Assembly: GCA_020072565.1 (NCBI GenBank)
Contig: JAIQGI010000024.1
Location: 1-64,000, forward strand
Length of the DNA stretch: 64,000 nucleotides
Source: Terriglobia bacterium
GTDB lineage: Bacteria > Acidobacteriota > UBA6911
Direction: 5' to 3'
This document shows positions 7,372 through 14,588 of this stretch, piece after piece. Below the pieces are notes generated by a model. That model did no database searches. It saw only the letters and a list, made by a program, of their open reading frames with translations, and was not told where the DNA came from. Positions within the stretch are counted from its first letter, which is position 1; each line of letters starts with the position of its first letter. A program made the translations under genes and the position numbers.

Positions 7372-8580
7372 TCATGATGAATCGATCGTCGGCATCGGCT
7401 CGCGTAAGCTGCCGGTCGGATCGATGATCTCGATCACAACCATGCGCCCTTGGCCGCAAGCCGGACAGATCATGAACGACGCGGCCGTGAGCTCTTTGCC
7501 GGTATCCCTCAAGTTCTGAGTGGACCCTTTTTGCTCTTCTTCGGGCCGCTCGAACCCAAGCAATTTGCGACATAAGGCCAGCTTCTGGCGGCACTGGGCA
7601 TTGGCGAGCCAGCCGTAGTGCCGGATGCGGACAAAGCCGCGAGGCAGGGCGTGCAGGAGAAAGCGGCGGATGAACTCCTCGGCGTCCAGGGTCATGCGTT
7701 TCTGCCGGTTTCCAGCCCGGTAATCTTTCCAGCGGAAAGTCACCTTGTCGTCCTGAAGACTGATCAGCCGGTTGTTGGAGATCGCAACGCGGTGGGTATA
7801 GCGGCCGAGGTAGTCCAGGACCTGCTCCGGGCCGCCGAACGGCGGCTTGGCGTAAACCACCCATTCGCTGCTGCGGCAGGTTTTGATCCAATGCGCAAAG
7901 GCGCCGGCATCGCTGAGTTTCTGAAGGGAACCGTCGAAGCGGAGCTTTCCCGCGGCCCGCGCTTCTTGCAGGCCATGGAGGAATACGCCTCGGAAGAGAC
8001 GGCTGAGGACACGCACCGGAAGGAAGAAGTGAGCGCGGCCGCGAACCCAGCGACGGCCGTCGATGGAAAGGCCGCCGCTGGGCACGACGCAATGCAAGTG
8101 GGGATGATGCTGCAGGTTTTGCCCCCAAGTGTGCAACACCGCGAGAAAGCCAATCCGGGCGCCGAGATGTTTGGGATCTCCGGCGATGCGGCGCAAGGTT
8201 TGCGCGGCCGCGCGAAACAGGATGCTGTAAACAAGGCGCTGGTTTTGCAGCGCCAGCGAGGAGATGGCGGCGGGAACGGTGAAGACCACATGAAAATAGG
8301 GTACCGGCAGAAGCAGCGCGCGGTGTTTTTCGAGCCACCTGGCGCGGGCCAGGGACTGGCATTTGTTGCAATGGCGGTTGCCGCAGGAATTGTAATGGAT
8401 CCTGCGATGCCCACAACGGTCACACTTCTCCACATGCCCGCCCAGAACCGCCGTGCGGCAGGCCTCGATGGCGCGCATGACGCGCCGCTGCATCGAGTTG
8501 ATCATGCCGCGATAGGCTTCGCGGTAAGCCGGGCCATGCAGACGAAAGATATCTGCAAGCTCGAGCGCATGCCTGCCCAT
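7372..8580 (-). CDS. tnpA: IS91-family Y2 transposase
   Basis: 402 residues. The N-terminal zinc-binding region has C-D-R-C-G (Cys53, Cys56), then N-S-C-G-N-R-H-C-N-K-C (Cys66, Cys71, Cys74). The HUH metal-binding motif is H-H-P-H-L-H-C (His161, His163). The two nucleophilic tyrosines are Tyr257 and Tyr261 in D-Y-L-G-R-Y-T-H-R. All features of a Y2 enzyme that nicks one strand and transfers a single-stranded copy are present. The length matches the family. The start at 8580 lies 28 bp from the recombinase stop, so the two are probably co-transcribed. A poorly conserved, glutamine/threonine-containing tail of ~45 residues follows the catalytic part. No lesion is seen. Confidence 0.9.
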   Translation of the reverse strand: MGRHALELADIFRLHGPAYREAYRGMINSMQRRVMRAIEACRTAVLGGHVEKCDRCGHRRIHYNSCGNRHCNKCQSLARARWLEKHRALLLPVPYFHVVFTVPAAISSLALQNQRLVYSILFRAAAQTLRRIAGDPKHLGARIGFLAVLHTWGQNLQHHPHLHCVVPSGGLSIDGRRWVRGRAHFFLPVRVLSRLFRGVFLHGLQEARAAGKLRFDGSLQKLSDAGAFAHWIKTCRSSEWVVYAKPPFGGPEQVLDYLGRYTHRVAISNNRLISLQDDKVTFRWKDYRAGNRQKRMTLDAEEFIRRFLLHALPRGFVRIRHYGWLANAQCRQKLALCRKLLGFERPEEEQKGSTQNLRDTGKELTAASFMICPACGQGRMVVIEIIDPTGSLREPMPTIDSS

Positions 8581-8608
8581 AGACTGCTGCCTTTGCGTCG
8601 GCGGCGCG

Positions 8609-9484
8609 TCAGGATTTAGGGTCGGTGAGTTTGCGGATCTCCTCTACCGTCTTGGGCAGCAAGTCCAGCGGACTGGAAGTGGAACAAATGGTTTCCCTGG
8701 AAACGTGCGTGTAGCGGGCCGTAGTGCGCAAGCTGCGATGGCCGAGCAGGATCTGGATGACGCGGATGTTGGCACCGTTTTCCAGCAGATGGGACGCAAA
8801 CGCATGGCGCAAGGCGCGCACATGGGACGGCTTCGTCAGAGCGGCGGCATGGCCGGCTCGCACGCAGACCTTATGGATGGCTTCGCGCGTGATGGGGCGC
8901 GTGGGAGGACGGCCCGGGAAAAGCCACTCCTTCGGACGGGCCAGTTTCCAGTAGGCGCACAGCAGTTGCAGCAGATGGGGCGAAAGCATGACATAGCGGT
9001 CTTTCTGTCCCTTGCCGAGCCGGACGCGGATCATCATGCGGTCCGAGTCGATGTCGGTCACGCGCAAACAGGTGACTTCGCTTACGCGCAGGCCCGTGGC
9101 GTAGGCGGTCATCACAATCGCCCGGTGTTTGAGATTGGGAATGTTGTCAAAGAAGCGGCATACTTCTTCCTGACTGAGCACCACGGGCAGAGTCTGTGGC
9201 TTCTTCGGGAGAGGGATGAGCCCGAGGGTCCATTCTCTGCCGAGCGTGACGCGGTAGAGGAAGCGCAGGGCGCTGACGGCCTGATTGAGTGTGGACCAGG
9301 AAGCGCATTTTTGCTGACTGAGGTAAACTTGGTAGGTGCGGACATCTTCCGGCCCGAGCAGTTCCGGCGACTTGCCGAAAAACTGCGCGAACCTGGCGAC
9401 TTGACGTACGTAGAGTCTCTGGGTATTGGCCGAACGGTTCCGCAACCTCAGGTCTTCGATCATTCGTTGACGCAGAGGTGTCAT
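8609..9484 (-). CDS. Tyrosine recombinase accompanying the IS91-type transposase
   Basis: 291 residues. The N-terminal SAM-like core-binding domain (about 1-100) begins MTPLRQRMIEDLRLRN. The catalytic domain has Arg in G-L-R-V-S-E, Lys in G-K-G-Q-K-D-R, H in L-L-G-H-R-S-L and the nucleophile Tyr in T-T-A-R-Y-T-H-V. Where family members normally have H-x-L-R-H, this protein has R-A-L-R-H, so the first histidine of the HxxR motif is replaced by arginine. Such recombinases may resolve or target the IS91 intermediate, but their role is not settled. AAAGGAGCC ahead of the ATG is a good ribosome site. The gene is otherwise complete, and a degraded relative lies at 5285-5914. Confidence 0.85.
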   Translation of the reverse strand: MTPLRQRMIEDLRLRNRSANTQRLYVRQVARFAQFFGKSPELLGPEDVRTYQVYLSQQKCASWSTLNQAVSALRFLYRVTLGREWTLGLIPLPKKPQTLPVVLSQEEVCRFFDNIPNLKHRAIVMTAYATGLRVSEVTCLRVTDIDSDRMMIRVRLGKGQKDRYVMLSPHLLQLLCAYWKLARPKEWLFPGRPPTRPITREAIHKVCVRAGHAAALTKPSHVRALRHAFASHLLENGANIRVIQILLGHRSLRTTARYTHVSRETICSTSSPLDLLPKTVEEIRKLTDPKS

Positions 9485-9694
9485 AAAAGGCTCCTTTCAA
9501 GAGAAAATCTGGTTTGGTCACCAATATTTTGCTCTTGGAGGGAGCCTTGCTAAATGGCCGATGGTGTCGCAGGCTGCAGGCAGAGCGGCAGCACAACAAG
9601 GGAAGGCTGAGCATCAAGGACAGAAAGCGAAGCATCGATCCAGGTGTCGGCGATGCCAACTGGTATTTGAGAGTACCAAAGCAGAGTGGCACCA

Positions 9695-9718
9695 GCTACC
9701 GCGGAGCGGTTTCGTTCA
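9695..9718. other. Outer end of the IS91-type element (putative terIS)
   Basis: GCTACCGCGGAGCGGTTTCG and four further bases form the end beyond the recombinase. It holds a small hairpin (ACCGC-GGA-GCGGT). The same motif with two differences ends the remnant at 6036-6059, so it is a conserved element end and the likely termination site for strand transfer. Confidence 0.55.
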
Positions 9719-11675
9719 TCGGCCCCTTATCGGAAGTAGGCGAAGACGCTGCGAGCGGGATCCTGACGAGCCCGTGATTGCTGGATCGGCGGCTTGTTCC
9801 GCCTATTCTTTGGATTATCCAGATGTCTCTGCGCGCTAGGTAGTCCTCGGGCAAGGGCACTCCTTCGTCGGCACACGCAATCCGGACATATCTGGCATAG
9901 AGCGTTCTTCCGCCTGCCGGAACCTTTTTCAGCAACGGCGCGATTTCCCGCTCCGGAGTCGGTAAGATATATAGAGTCATGGTACCGCTGGCCGGGTAAT
10001 ACGGAGTCACATCGAAAAAACGGCCCCCAAGATATTGAAAGACGATGACGCCCTCTCGGGATGCGCCCGCAAGAGGAATCTGGTCGCCTTGACAGGCGTG
10101 CAGGGTCTTTACGCTCGTGCCGGGGTAATACATCCCAACCAGTTCGCCAAGGCCGATCAGGTCGGAGGAGAGAAACTGGGAAACCGCTTCTTCAAAAGCC
10201 GGGAGAAAGAACAGCGTGACGTTCGCAGGCAAGGCGGCATGCGTTTTACGAAAATCGGAGACGAACGAGGTCAGCAGGTCGGCTTGCCGTGCAGAGTCCG
10301 ATGCTACAGCGGAGCTCCGCGTCTGCACCGACAAAGAAAATGCAAGCGCGCCGAACAGTACAACGGGCACCGCTTCGGCGAATCGGATGCGGGATCGCAT
10401 GCGCAAGCACAGGTTCTGCGCAAAGGCGCCGAAAGCCAGCGCCAAGCCAAAAAGTGGGATATATGGGGACCACATGGCCAGTGGCTGGCCCATCATAAAA
10501 GCCGGCAAATTCAAGCCGGCGAACCAGACGAGGCCGGCTCCCTCGATCCAGCTCCATGCGCGGCCGCGCCCCAGGATATCGAGCGCCCAGATTGCCAGCA
10601 CGCAGGCTGTCAGCCCGAATGCCAGGGCGAGATTTTTGGCGGCATTGCCGATATGCAGCCCCTCCGGCAGGTTCGGATCCCGGAAGAGGTTGGTCTGGTA
10701 CACCGAACGAGTGTCCTGGGCATGAATCCTCTCCGCAAACAACCGGTAGGAATTCAGGCCTGCGAACAGGATATCTATGCATGCGAAGAGAGCAATCAAG
10801 GGGAGGGATTTTTTGACTGCCTGCCGCAGCCGCTCCCAGGTAATAGCACCTCCGGCGCCTCTCAGATCAGCCAGCACGACTGCAATCCAGATGGCCAGCG
10901 GAAAAGTGGTGGCCGCTTCCGTGGTCAACAACGAGAGAATAAAAGCCAGAAGCGAACCGGCTTTCAGAACCGGCGACTTGCGAAGCCATCCTTCGACAGC
11001 CAATAAGGTCGTGCCGAGGAGCAGAAACGCGAGCAGAAAATTCGAGAAATGGTTTATGTCAGATCCAATCCCGCCGGCGGCAGAGCGGAACCCCCAGAAT
11101 CCGGCCGCCACCAGCGCCGCCGTTTTACCTGGCAAAATCCGACGGCCGATAACATAAAAAGGCAGGGTGTTCGCAATCTGGAATAGAATTGGCAGCCAGC
11201 GCCAATAGTACGGATCCAATCCGAGGAGAGGCCTGAGCAGAGCCAACAGCGCAAAGCTTAAGGAGGACATTTCCGGCGAGGGAGCGAGAAAAGTCTGGAG
11301 TTTCGCCAAGAAACGGGCCAGGCGGGTCAGGTAGAAAAGGCTGTCGCAGGTGAAAATCTTGCCCAAAGCTCCCGAAAAGATCCACAGCTCTAGCGCAATC
11401 AAGATGACCAGAAACGCCAGCGTTTCGCGATTTCCAAGCGGGTCTGACTGATGATCCTGAGTTCCTTCTTCGATCCTGCCTGTTCGCGCCTCGCAGGTGC
11501 CGGGCTTTGGGTGAAATATCCTGTTGCCTACATGGGATACCCCTTTTAATACGTTAGACTTAGAGCAAAATTCAAACAGTTTTTTCAGGTCGGGCAGGAT
11601 TTGATGATCACGCGTGCCCCAAAACTCCATTTTTGACGAACTGGCCGACCGACCGGTCGGCCTCCAGCCATGCAA
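9696..11675 (-). CDS. Polytopic membrane protein, GT39/PMT-like glycosyltransferase candidate, C-terminus replaced by R1
   Basis: The open frame has 659 residues. After ~75 polar residues about ten hydrophobic segments follow, the first being TLAFLVILIALELWIFSGAL. The first loop has the D-S-L-F-Y-L-T-R-L-A-R pattern, and a long soluble C-terminal part follows. This layout resembles PMT/ArnT-type glycosyltransferases that use polyprenyl-phosphate sugars in the periplasm, but no diagnostic motif is clear, so it may be an uncharacterised membrane protein. The true start is probably inside the first 75 residues, since no strong ribosome site supports 11675. From about 9815 the frame runs through R1 and the tip of the IS91 element (R-I-G-G-T-S-R-R-S-S...E-T-A-P-R), so the native C-terminus after I-W-I-I-Q is lost or slightly shortened. 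Confidence 0.55.
   Translation of the reverse strand: MHGWRPTGRSASSSKMEFWGTRDHQILPDLKKLFEFCSKSNVLKGVSHVGNRIFHPKPGTCEARTGRIEEGTQDHQSDPLGNRETLAFLVILIALELWIFSGALGKIFTCDSLFYLTRLARFLAKLQTFLAPSPEMSSLSFALLALLRPLLGLDPYYWRWLPILFQIANTLPFYVIGRRILPGKTAALVAAGFWGFRSAAGGIGSDINHFSNFLLAFLLLGTTLLAVEGWLRKSPVLKAGSLLAFILSLLTTEAATTFPLAIWIAVVLADLRGAGGAITWERLRQAVKKSLPLIALFACIDILFAGLNSYRLFAERIHAQDTRSVYQTNLFRDPNLPEGLHIGNAAKNLALAFGLTACVLAIWALDILGRGRAWSWIEGAGLVWFAGLNLPAFMMGQPLAMWSPYIPLFGLALAFGAFAQNLCLRMRSRIRFAEAVPVVLFGALAFSLSVQTRSSAVASDSARQADLLTSFVSDFRKTHAALPANVTLFFLPAFEEAVSQFLSSDLIGLGELVGMYYPGTSVKTLHACQGDQIPLAGASREGVIVFQYLGGRFFDVTPYYPASGTMTLYILPTPEREIAPLLKKVPAGGRTLYARYVRIACADEGVPLPEDYLARRDIWIIQRIGGTSRRSSNHGLVRIPLAASSPTSDKGPMNETAPR
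9720..9813 (+). repeat. R1 repeat, right half of the split copy
   Basis: It continues the copy interrupted at 7020, from CGGCCCCTTATCGG through GACGAGCCCGTGATTGC to GCCTATTCTTT. It carries one or two differences from the other copies (GGCGGCTTGTTCC for GGCAGCTTGTTCC, TATTCTT for TATCCTT). On the minus strand it supplies the last ~30 codons of the membrane protein gene that follows. Confidence 0.85.
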
Positions 11676-11754
11676 AAGAGGCAGGATTGATCTGAGCGCG
11701 AATTATTTGAAACCTCCCGGGCGCAAACGCGGTAAGGTCTGACAGGGGATCAAA

Positions 11755-12273
11755 ATGGAACTGTTGGAGCGGTTCGCAGCGGACGACATGGACGCGTTCG
11801 AGACGCTTTTCCGCCAGTTCCAGCGCGATGTCTACCGCTGGATTATGCGCATTGTCCGCGACCCGGCGGCTGCGGAAGACCTGACGGTGGAGACCTTCTG
11901 GCGCATCTATCGCTCGCGGGCACGGTTCGATCCCAAGCGCGAGTTCGGTGCCTGGGCCCGGCGCATCGCCAGCAATGTCGCGCTCGACCACCTGCGCAGC
12001 GCTCCCAGGGAAACCGAACTGGATGAGGGGCGCGCCGCCGATCCAGCGCCCGATCGCGCTGCGCAGCAAGGGGTGCGCGAGGCTCTCTGCCGGGCGTTCC
12101 GCCGGCTGCCGGCAAAGCTCAGGGCAGTGGCGGCGCTTGCGCTCATCGAAGAACAACCACAAGCAGTAATCGCGGAAGCGCTCGGCATTTCCGTCGCGAC
12201 CGTCAAGTCGCGTGAGTTCCGCGCCGTGCGCCTGCTGCGGCACAGTCTTAGACGAATGGGAGTGGATTTATGA
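11755..12273 (+). CDS. ECF-type RNA polymerase sigma factor
   Basis: 172 residues with the two-domain layout of sigma-70 family ECF factors. Region 2 spans about residues 5-75 (D-A-F-E-T-L-F-R-Q-F-Q-R-D-V-Y-R-W, then A-A-A-E-D-L-T-V-E-T-F-W). Region 4 spans about 110-165, with a helix-turn-helix in L-I-E-E-Q-P-Q-A-V-I-A-E-A-L-G-I-S-V-A-T-V-K-S-R. It directs RNA polymerase to a small regulon, usually for envelope or oxidative stress. The start is preceded by AGGGGATCAAA. The next gene overlaps the stop by four bases (ATGA), indicating translational coupling, as is usual for an anti-sigma partner. Confidence 0.85.
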   Translation: MELLERFAADDMDAFETLFRQFQRDVYRWIMRIVRDPAAAEDLTVETFWRIYRSRARFDPKREFGAWARRIASNVALDHLRSAPRETELDEGRAADPAPDRAAQQGVREALCRAFRRLPAKLRAVAALALIEEQPQAVIAEALGISVATVKSREFRAVRLLRHSLRRMGVDL

Positions 12274-12473
12274 ACCTGCCGGATGAACTGCGAAAAGCAA
12301 TGCCGCCGCTCGGCGATTCGGAGCCGCGGCAAGACCTGTGGCCGTGTATGCTCCGGCGCCTCGACCAGGCGCCCCGGGGAGTGCCGTGGCTTGATTGGGT
12401 GCTCGCTTCCCTTCTGCTCGCTTCGTTTTTCGTGTTCCCACAGGCGATTCTCGGCTTCTTCTATCAGATGTGA
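12270..12473 (+). CDS. 67-residue single-span membrane protein, candidate mini anti-sigma factor
   Basis: It overlaps the sigma gene by ATGA. The N-terminal ~40 residues are charged and cytosolic-looking (P-D-E-L-R-K-A-M-P-P-L-G...W-P-C-M-L-R-R-L-D). A single membrane helix, WVLASLLLASFFVFPQAILG, follows close to the C-terminus. Gene order and topology match an anti-sigma factor, but it is much shorter than usual and has no H-x3-C-x2-C zinc motif. I recognise no family. The alternative is a small accessory membrane protein. The inference rests on coupling and topology. Confidence 0.55.
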   Translation: MNLPDELRKAMPPLGDSEPRQDLWPCMLRRLDQAPRGVPWLDWVLASLLLASFFVFPQAILGFFYQM

Positions 12474-12485
12474 AAGGAGGTTCCC

Positions 12486-12893
12486 ATGAACCGGCCGTAT
12501 CTGAGAGCTTACATGGCGGGAGTTTCATTCCCGACCTTCTTCCTGATGCTCGGCTTCACTGCATTCATGATCGCGCAGCGCCACTACCACATTCCGGTGA
12601 TCATCGAGCGTGTCATCGTGTTCCCGCTGGCATTCATCCCGAATCTCTGGGGTTTCTGGAACATGGTTCACCTGCGAGTCACGCAGTCGCACGCGCGATG
12701 GCCGATCGGAGCGCATGGAGCCGTCGTCCCACTGGTCCTGGTGCCGCTGGCGTACGTGGTGGCGCGGGAGTCCGGCGTCGGCTATTTCACCCCTGCGGTT
12801 TTGGCCGCGAGCTGGCCTGGCTTGGTGGTGATGTACTATCTGGTCTGGAAATACATCGTGGGGTTCCTCAACGAAACCCTGGGGGTCGCGTGA
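12486..12893 (+). CDS. Four-helix inner-membrane protein of unknown function
   Basis: 135 residues with about four membrane segments: around 12-30 (F-P-T-F-F-L-M-L-G-F-T-A-F-M), 38-58 (I-E-R-V-I-V-F-P-L-A-F-I-P), 78-95 and 100-125. A strong AAAGGAGG precedes the ATG. It follows the putative anti-sigma gene by 12 bp, so the three genes look like one operon and this may be its output or a sensor part. I do not recognise a named family. The methyltransferase pseudogene starts 1 bp after its stop. Confidence 0.6.
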   Translation: MNRPYLRAYMAGVSFPTFFLMLGFTAFMIAQRHYHIPVIIERVIVFPLAFIPNLWGFWNMVHLRVTQSHARWPIGAHGAVVPLVLVPLAYVVARESGVGYFTPAVLAASWPGLVVMYYLVWKYIVGFLNETLGVA

Positions 12894-12894
12894 A

Positions 12895-13449
12895 ATGAGG
12901 CGACTTGAGTGGCCTGCCATGAAGAATCGGAGAAACCGCGTCTGTCCCGTCAAGCTTGCAGGTTCACTCGATAGCAAGATCAGGAGGTGGTTTCAAGATC
13001 CACAGAAGATCTTGTCTCCTTTTGTTCGAGAGGGGATGACCGTTCTAGATGTCGGATGTGGTCCGGGTTTCTTCTCCATTGAGCTGGCCAGAATGGTCGG
13101 CAGGACTGGAAGAGTATTCTCGGCTGATTTGCAGGATGGGATGTTGCAGAAACTTGGCCGCAAGGTCCGGGGAACTGAGCTGGAAGACAGGATCAATCTT
13201 GTCAGGTGCGAAGGCGACAAGATAAACGTTTCAGAAGAGATCGACTTCGGATTGGCTTTCTGGATGGTTCATGAGGTTCCGGACAAGGAGTCGTTCTTCA
13301 GGCAGCTGAAGGCCATCTCGAATGAGAACTAAAAGATTCTCCTGGTGGAACCGAAGTTGTTTCATGTATCACGCAGGGAGTTCGAAACGACGATTACACT
13401 CGCTGAGCGTGCCGGATTCGTTGCAGGCGAAGGACCGCGTTTGTGGTTT
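12895..13449 (+). pseudogene. Class I SAM-dependent methyltransferase with stop codon and R1-replaced end
   Basis: The frame contains the SAM-binding signature V-L-D-V-G-C-G-P-G-F-F-S and a following acidic loop (V-F-S-A-D-L-Q-D-G-M). After ...A-I-S-N-E-N an in-frame TAA occurs at 13330. The same frame then continues K-I-L-L-V-E-P-K-L-F-H-V-S-R-R-E-F-E-T-T-I and A-G-F-V-A-G-E-G-P-R-L-W-F, the normal end of such a methyltransferase. R1 follows at 13450 in place of the last few residues. Two independent lesions make this a pseudogene. The start could be 12895 or 12919. It is adjacent to the sigma operon and may once have belonged to it. Confidence 0.75.
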
Positions 13450-13650
13450 CCGGCAATACTGAAGCTGTTCCCAAATTCGGCATCCTCTTCTGCCGTTATG
13501 GGTTATAATGCCCTCCGGGACGGGATTCCAGGGGACTTTGCCCCGGAAGTTGACATAACGGCCCCTTATCGGAAGTAGGCGAAGACGCTGCGAGCGGGAT
13601 CCTGACGAGCCCGTGATTGCTGGTTCGGCAGCTTATCCCGCCTATCCTTC
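13450..13650 (+). repeat. R1 repeat, full copy
   Basis: A complete copy from CCGGCAATACTGAAGC to CCGCCTATCCTT, with one change inside the core (GGGATTCC for GGGATTTC). It lies between the broken 3' end of the methyltransferase and the broken 3' end of an IS110 transposase, so both its flanks are gene fragments. Confidence 0.9.
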
Positions 13651-13654
13651 ATAT

Positions 13655-14245
13655 TAGCAGGCACGCGCCAACTTGTGTGCCACGGCCTTACGAGCTACCA
13701 CAACTTTGCTCTGCGTTGTCTTGCGTTGGTAAAACCGCCGAATGACCGGATTTTAGCGAATGGCAAAACTCGCCGCTTCCACAAAGGCCCAACGCAGATA
13801 GCGATTCCCATTCTTGCAGTTTCCGCTGCCTTTCTTTTTTCCGTTGCTCAGCCGTGCACTGTCGACACACCGGCAATAGGCCGAAAAATCCCCGACGGTC
13901 GGAAAGCGGCGCATATCGCCGGCCAGAACGCCTCACTGACGTCATCACCGTGTTTGAGCCCGCTGTACTGTTTGCTGGCCGTTGTGTTACCTGCACGCAT
14001 CTGGTATCCGGCTGCCACAAGGCCATCCACCAGCCAGTGCCAATTGTAGGTCGATTCCACCACGATCCCCTTCCTCTCGGTGCGGAATGGCTCGAGCACT
14101 TTTTTGGTCGCCCTCAGATCATTGGGGAGTGATCTTTTGTAGACCCTCTCTCCGAGCTCGTTGACGATGCCAATCGTGCTTTGATCAGAGTGCAAATTGA
14201 TCGCACTGCAAAAGATGGATTGGATCCTTTTCCCGGCGCTTTTCC
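13655..14245 (-). pseudogene. IS110-family transposase, internally deleted
   Basis: The N-terminal DEDD domain is recognisable: I-N-L-H-S-D-Q-S-T-I-G-I-V-N, then V-V-E-S-T-Y-N-W-H-W-L-V-D-G-L and Y-S-G-L-K-H-G-D-D. After A-F-W-P the sequence jumps to P-T-V-G-D-F-S-A-Y-C-R-C-V-D-S-A-R-L-S, then N-G-N-R-Y-L-R-W-A-F-V-E-A-A, the C-terminal transposase_20 region. Roughly 130 central residues are missing and frames shift. An in-frame stop follows F-A-I-R, and similarity resumes at N-P-V-I-R-R-F-Y-Q-R-K. IS110 enzymes recombine DNA guided by a bridge RNA. This relic has no function. It ends 5 bp from R1. Confidence 0.75.
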
Positions 14246-14320
14246 TCCATGCTAAAATGAACCTGCCTTGAGTGGAGGATAAGGCTGCGCAGGAGTGCAA
14301 TCTGAGCGTCTACTCAAGTC

Positions 14321-14404
14321 CCATAGCACAGGAGGGCAGTGGCCGATTCCGCTGCCCACTCTCTTTTAGCACCGTTTCTAAAACTGTGCTATGGATGCAA
14401 AGCG
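14321..14404. repeat. 11-bp inverted repeat enclosing a second hairpin
   Basis: CCATAGCACAG (14321-14331) is exactly complementary to CTGTGCTATGG (14394-14404). Between them GGGCAGTGG and CCGCTGCCC form an inner stem-loop with one wobble. It may be the ends of a tiny non-autonomous element or a structured leader. The rest of the gap from 14246 to 14588 holds only this and the next inverted repeat. Confidence 0.5.
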
Positions 14405-14491
14405 ATCAACTCAACCAAAGATTTTTTCCTTCTCTGGTGCCGAGCACCATCGAAGATTCACTTGCTTGCTCTTAGATGATTATCAAGCTAC

Positions 14492-14556
14492 GCAACTCCG
14501 GAATTCTCCCGCGCTGGGGCTTTGACCTGGCCTGCAATCTGTAATTCCGGAGTTGC
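14492..14556. repeat. 14-bp inverted repeat upstream of the GH127 gene
   Basis: GCAACTCCGGAATT (14492-14505) is exactly complementary to AATTCCGGAGTTGC (14543-14556), with a 37-base loop. The right arm ends 33 bp before the GH127 start, so in the message it would form a stem in the 5' leader. It could be an operator pair, a leader hairpin or the ends of a small element. Confidence 0.5.
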
Positions 14557-14588
14557 GCAGCCTGTCCCCCGAATACAGGAGAACGAGG

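Larger units (their letters stand above)
7021..9719 (-). mobile_element. IS91-type element with transposase and tyrosine recombinase, 2699 bp
   Basis: The ends are set by the interrupted R1 copy: GTTGACATAA at 7020 and CGGCCCC at 9720 rejoin to the R1 consensus with no duplicated bases. The absence of a target duplication is expected for IS91-family elements, which move by HUH/Y2 rolling-circle-like transposition. The element carries a Y2 transposase and upstream, in the same direction, a tyrosine recombinase, an arrangement known in one IS91 subgroup. Beyond the transposase stop lies a 21-bp inverted repeat (7029-7102), the likely origin end. Beyond the recombinase start lies the ACCGC/GCGGT hairpin end shared with the remnant at 5275-6059. 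Both genes are open, so it may still be mobile. Confidence 0.8.

Noticed and set aside
13345-13578. Small conserved protein encoded by R1 (frame ending ...P-E-V-D-I-T-A-P-Y-R-K)
   Set aside because: The frame recurs only because the repeat recurs. Copies differ by small indels, there is no shared start codon or ribosome site, and the upstream part belongs to the broken host gene each time.
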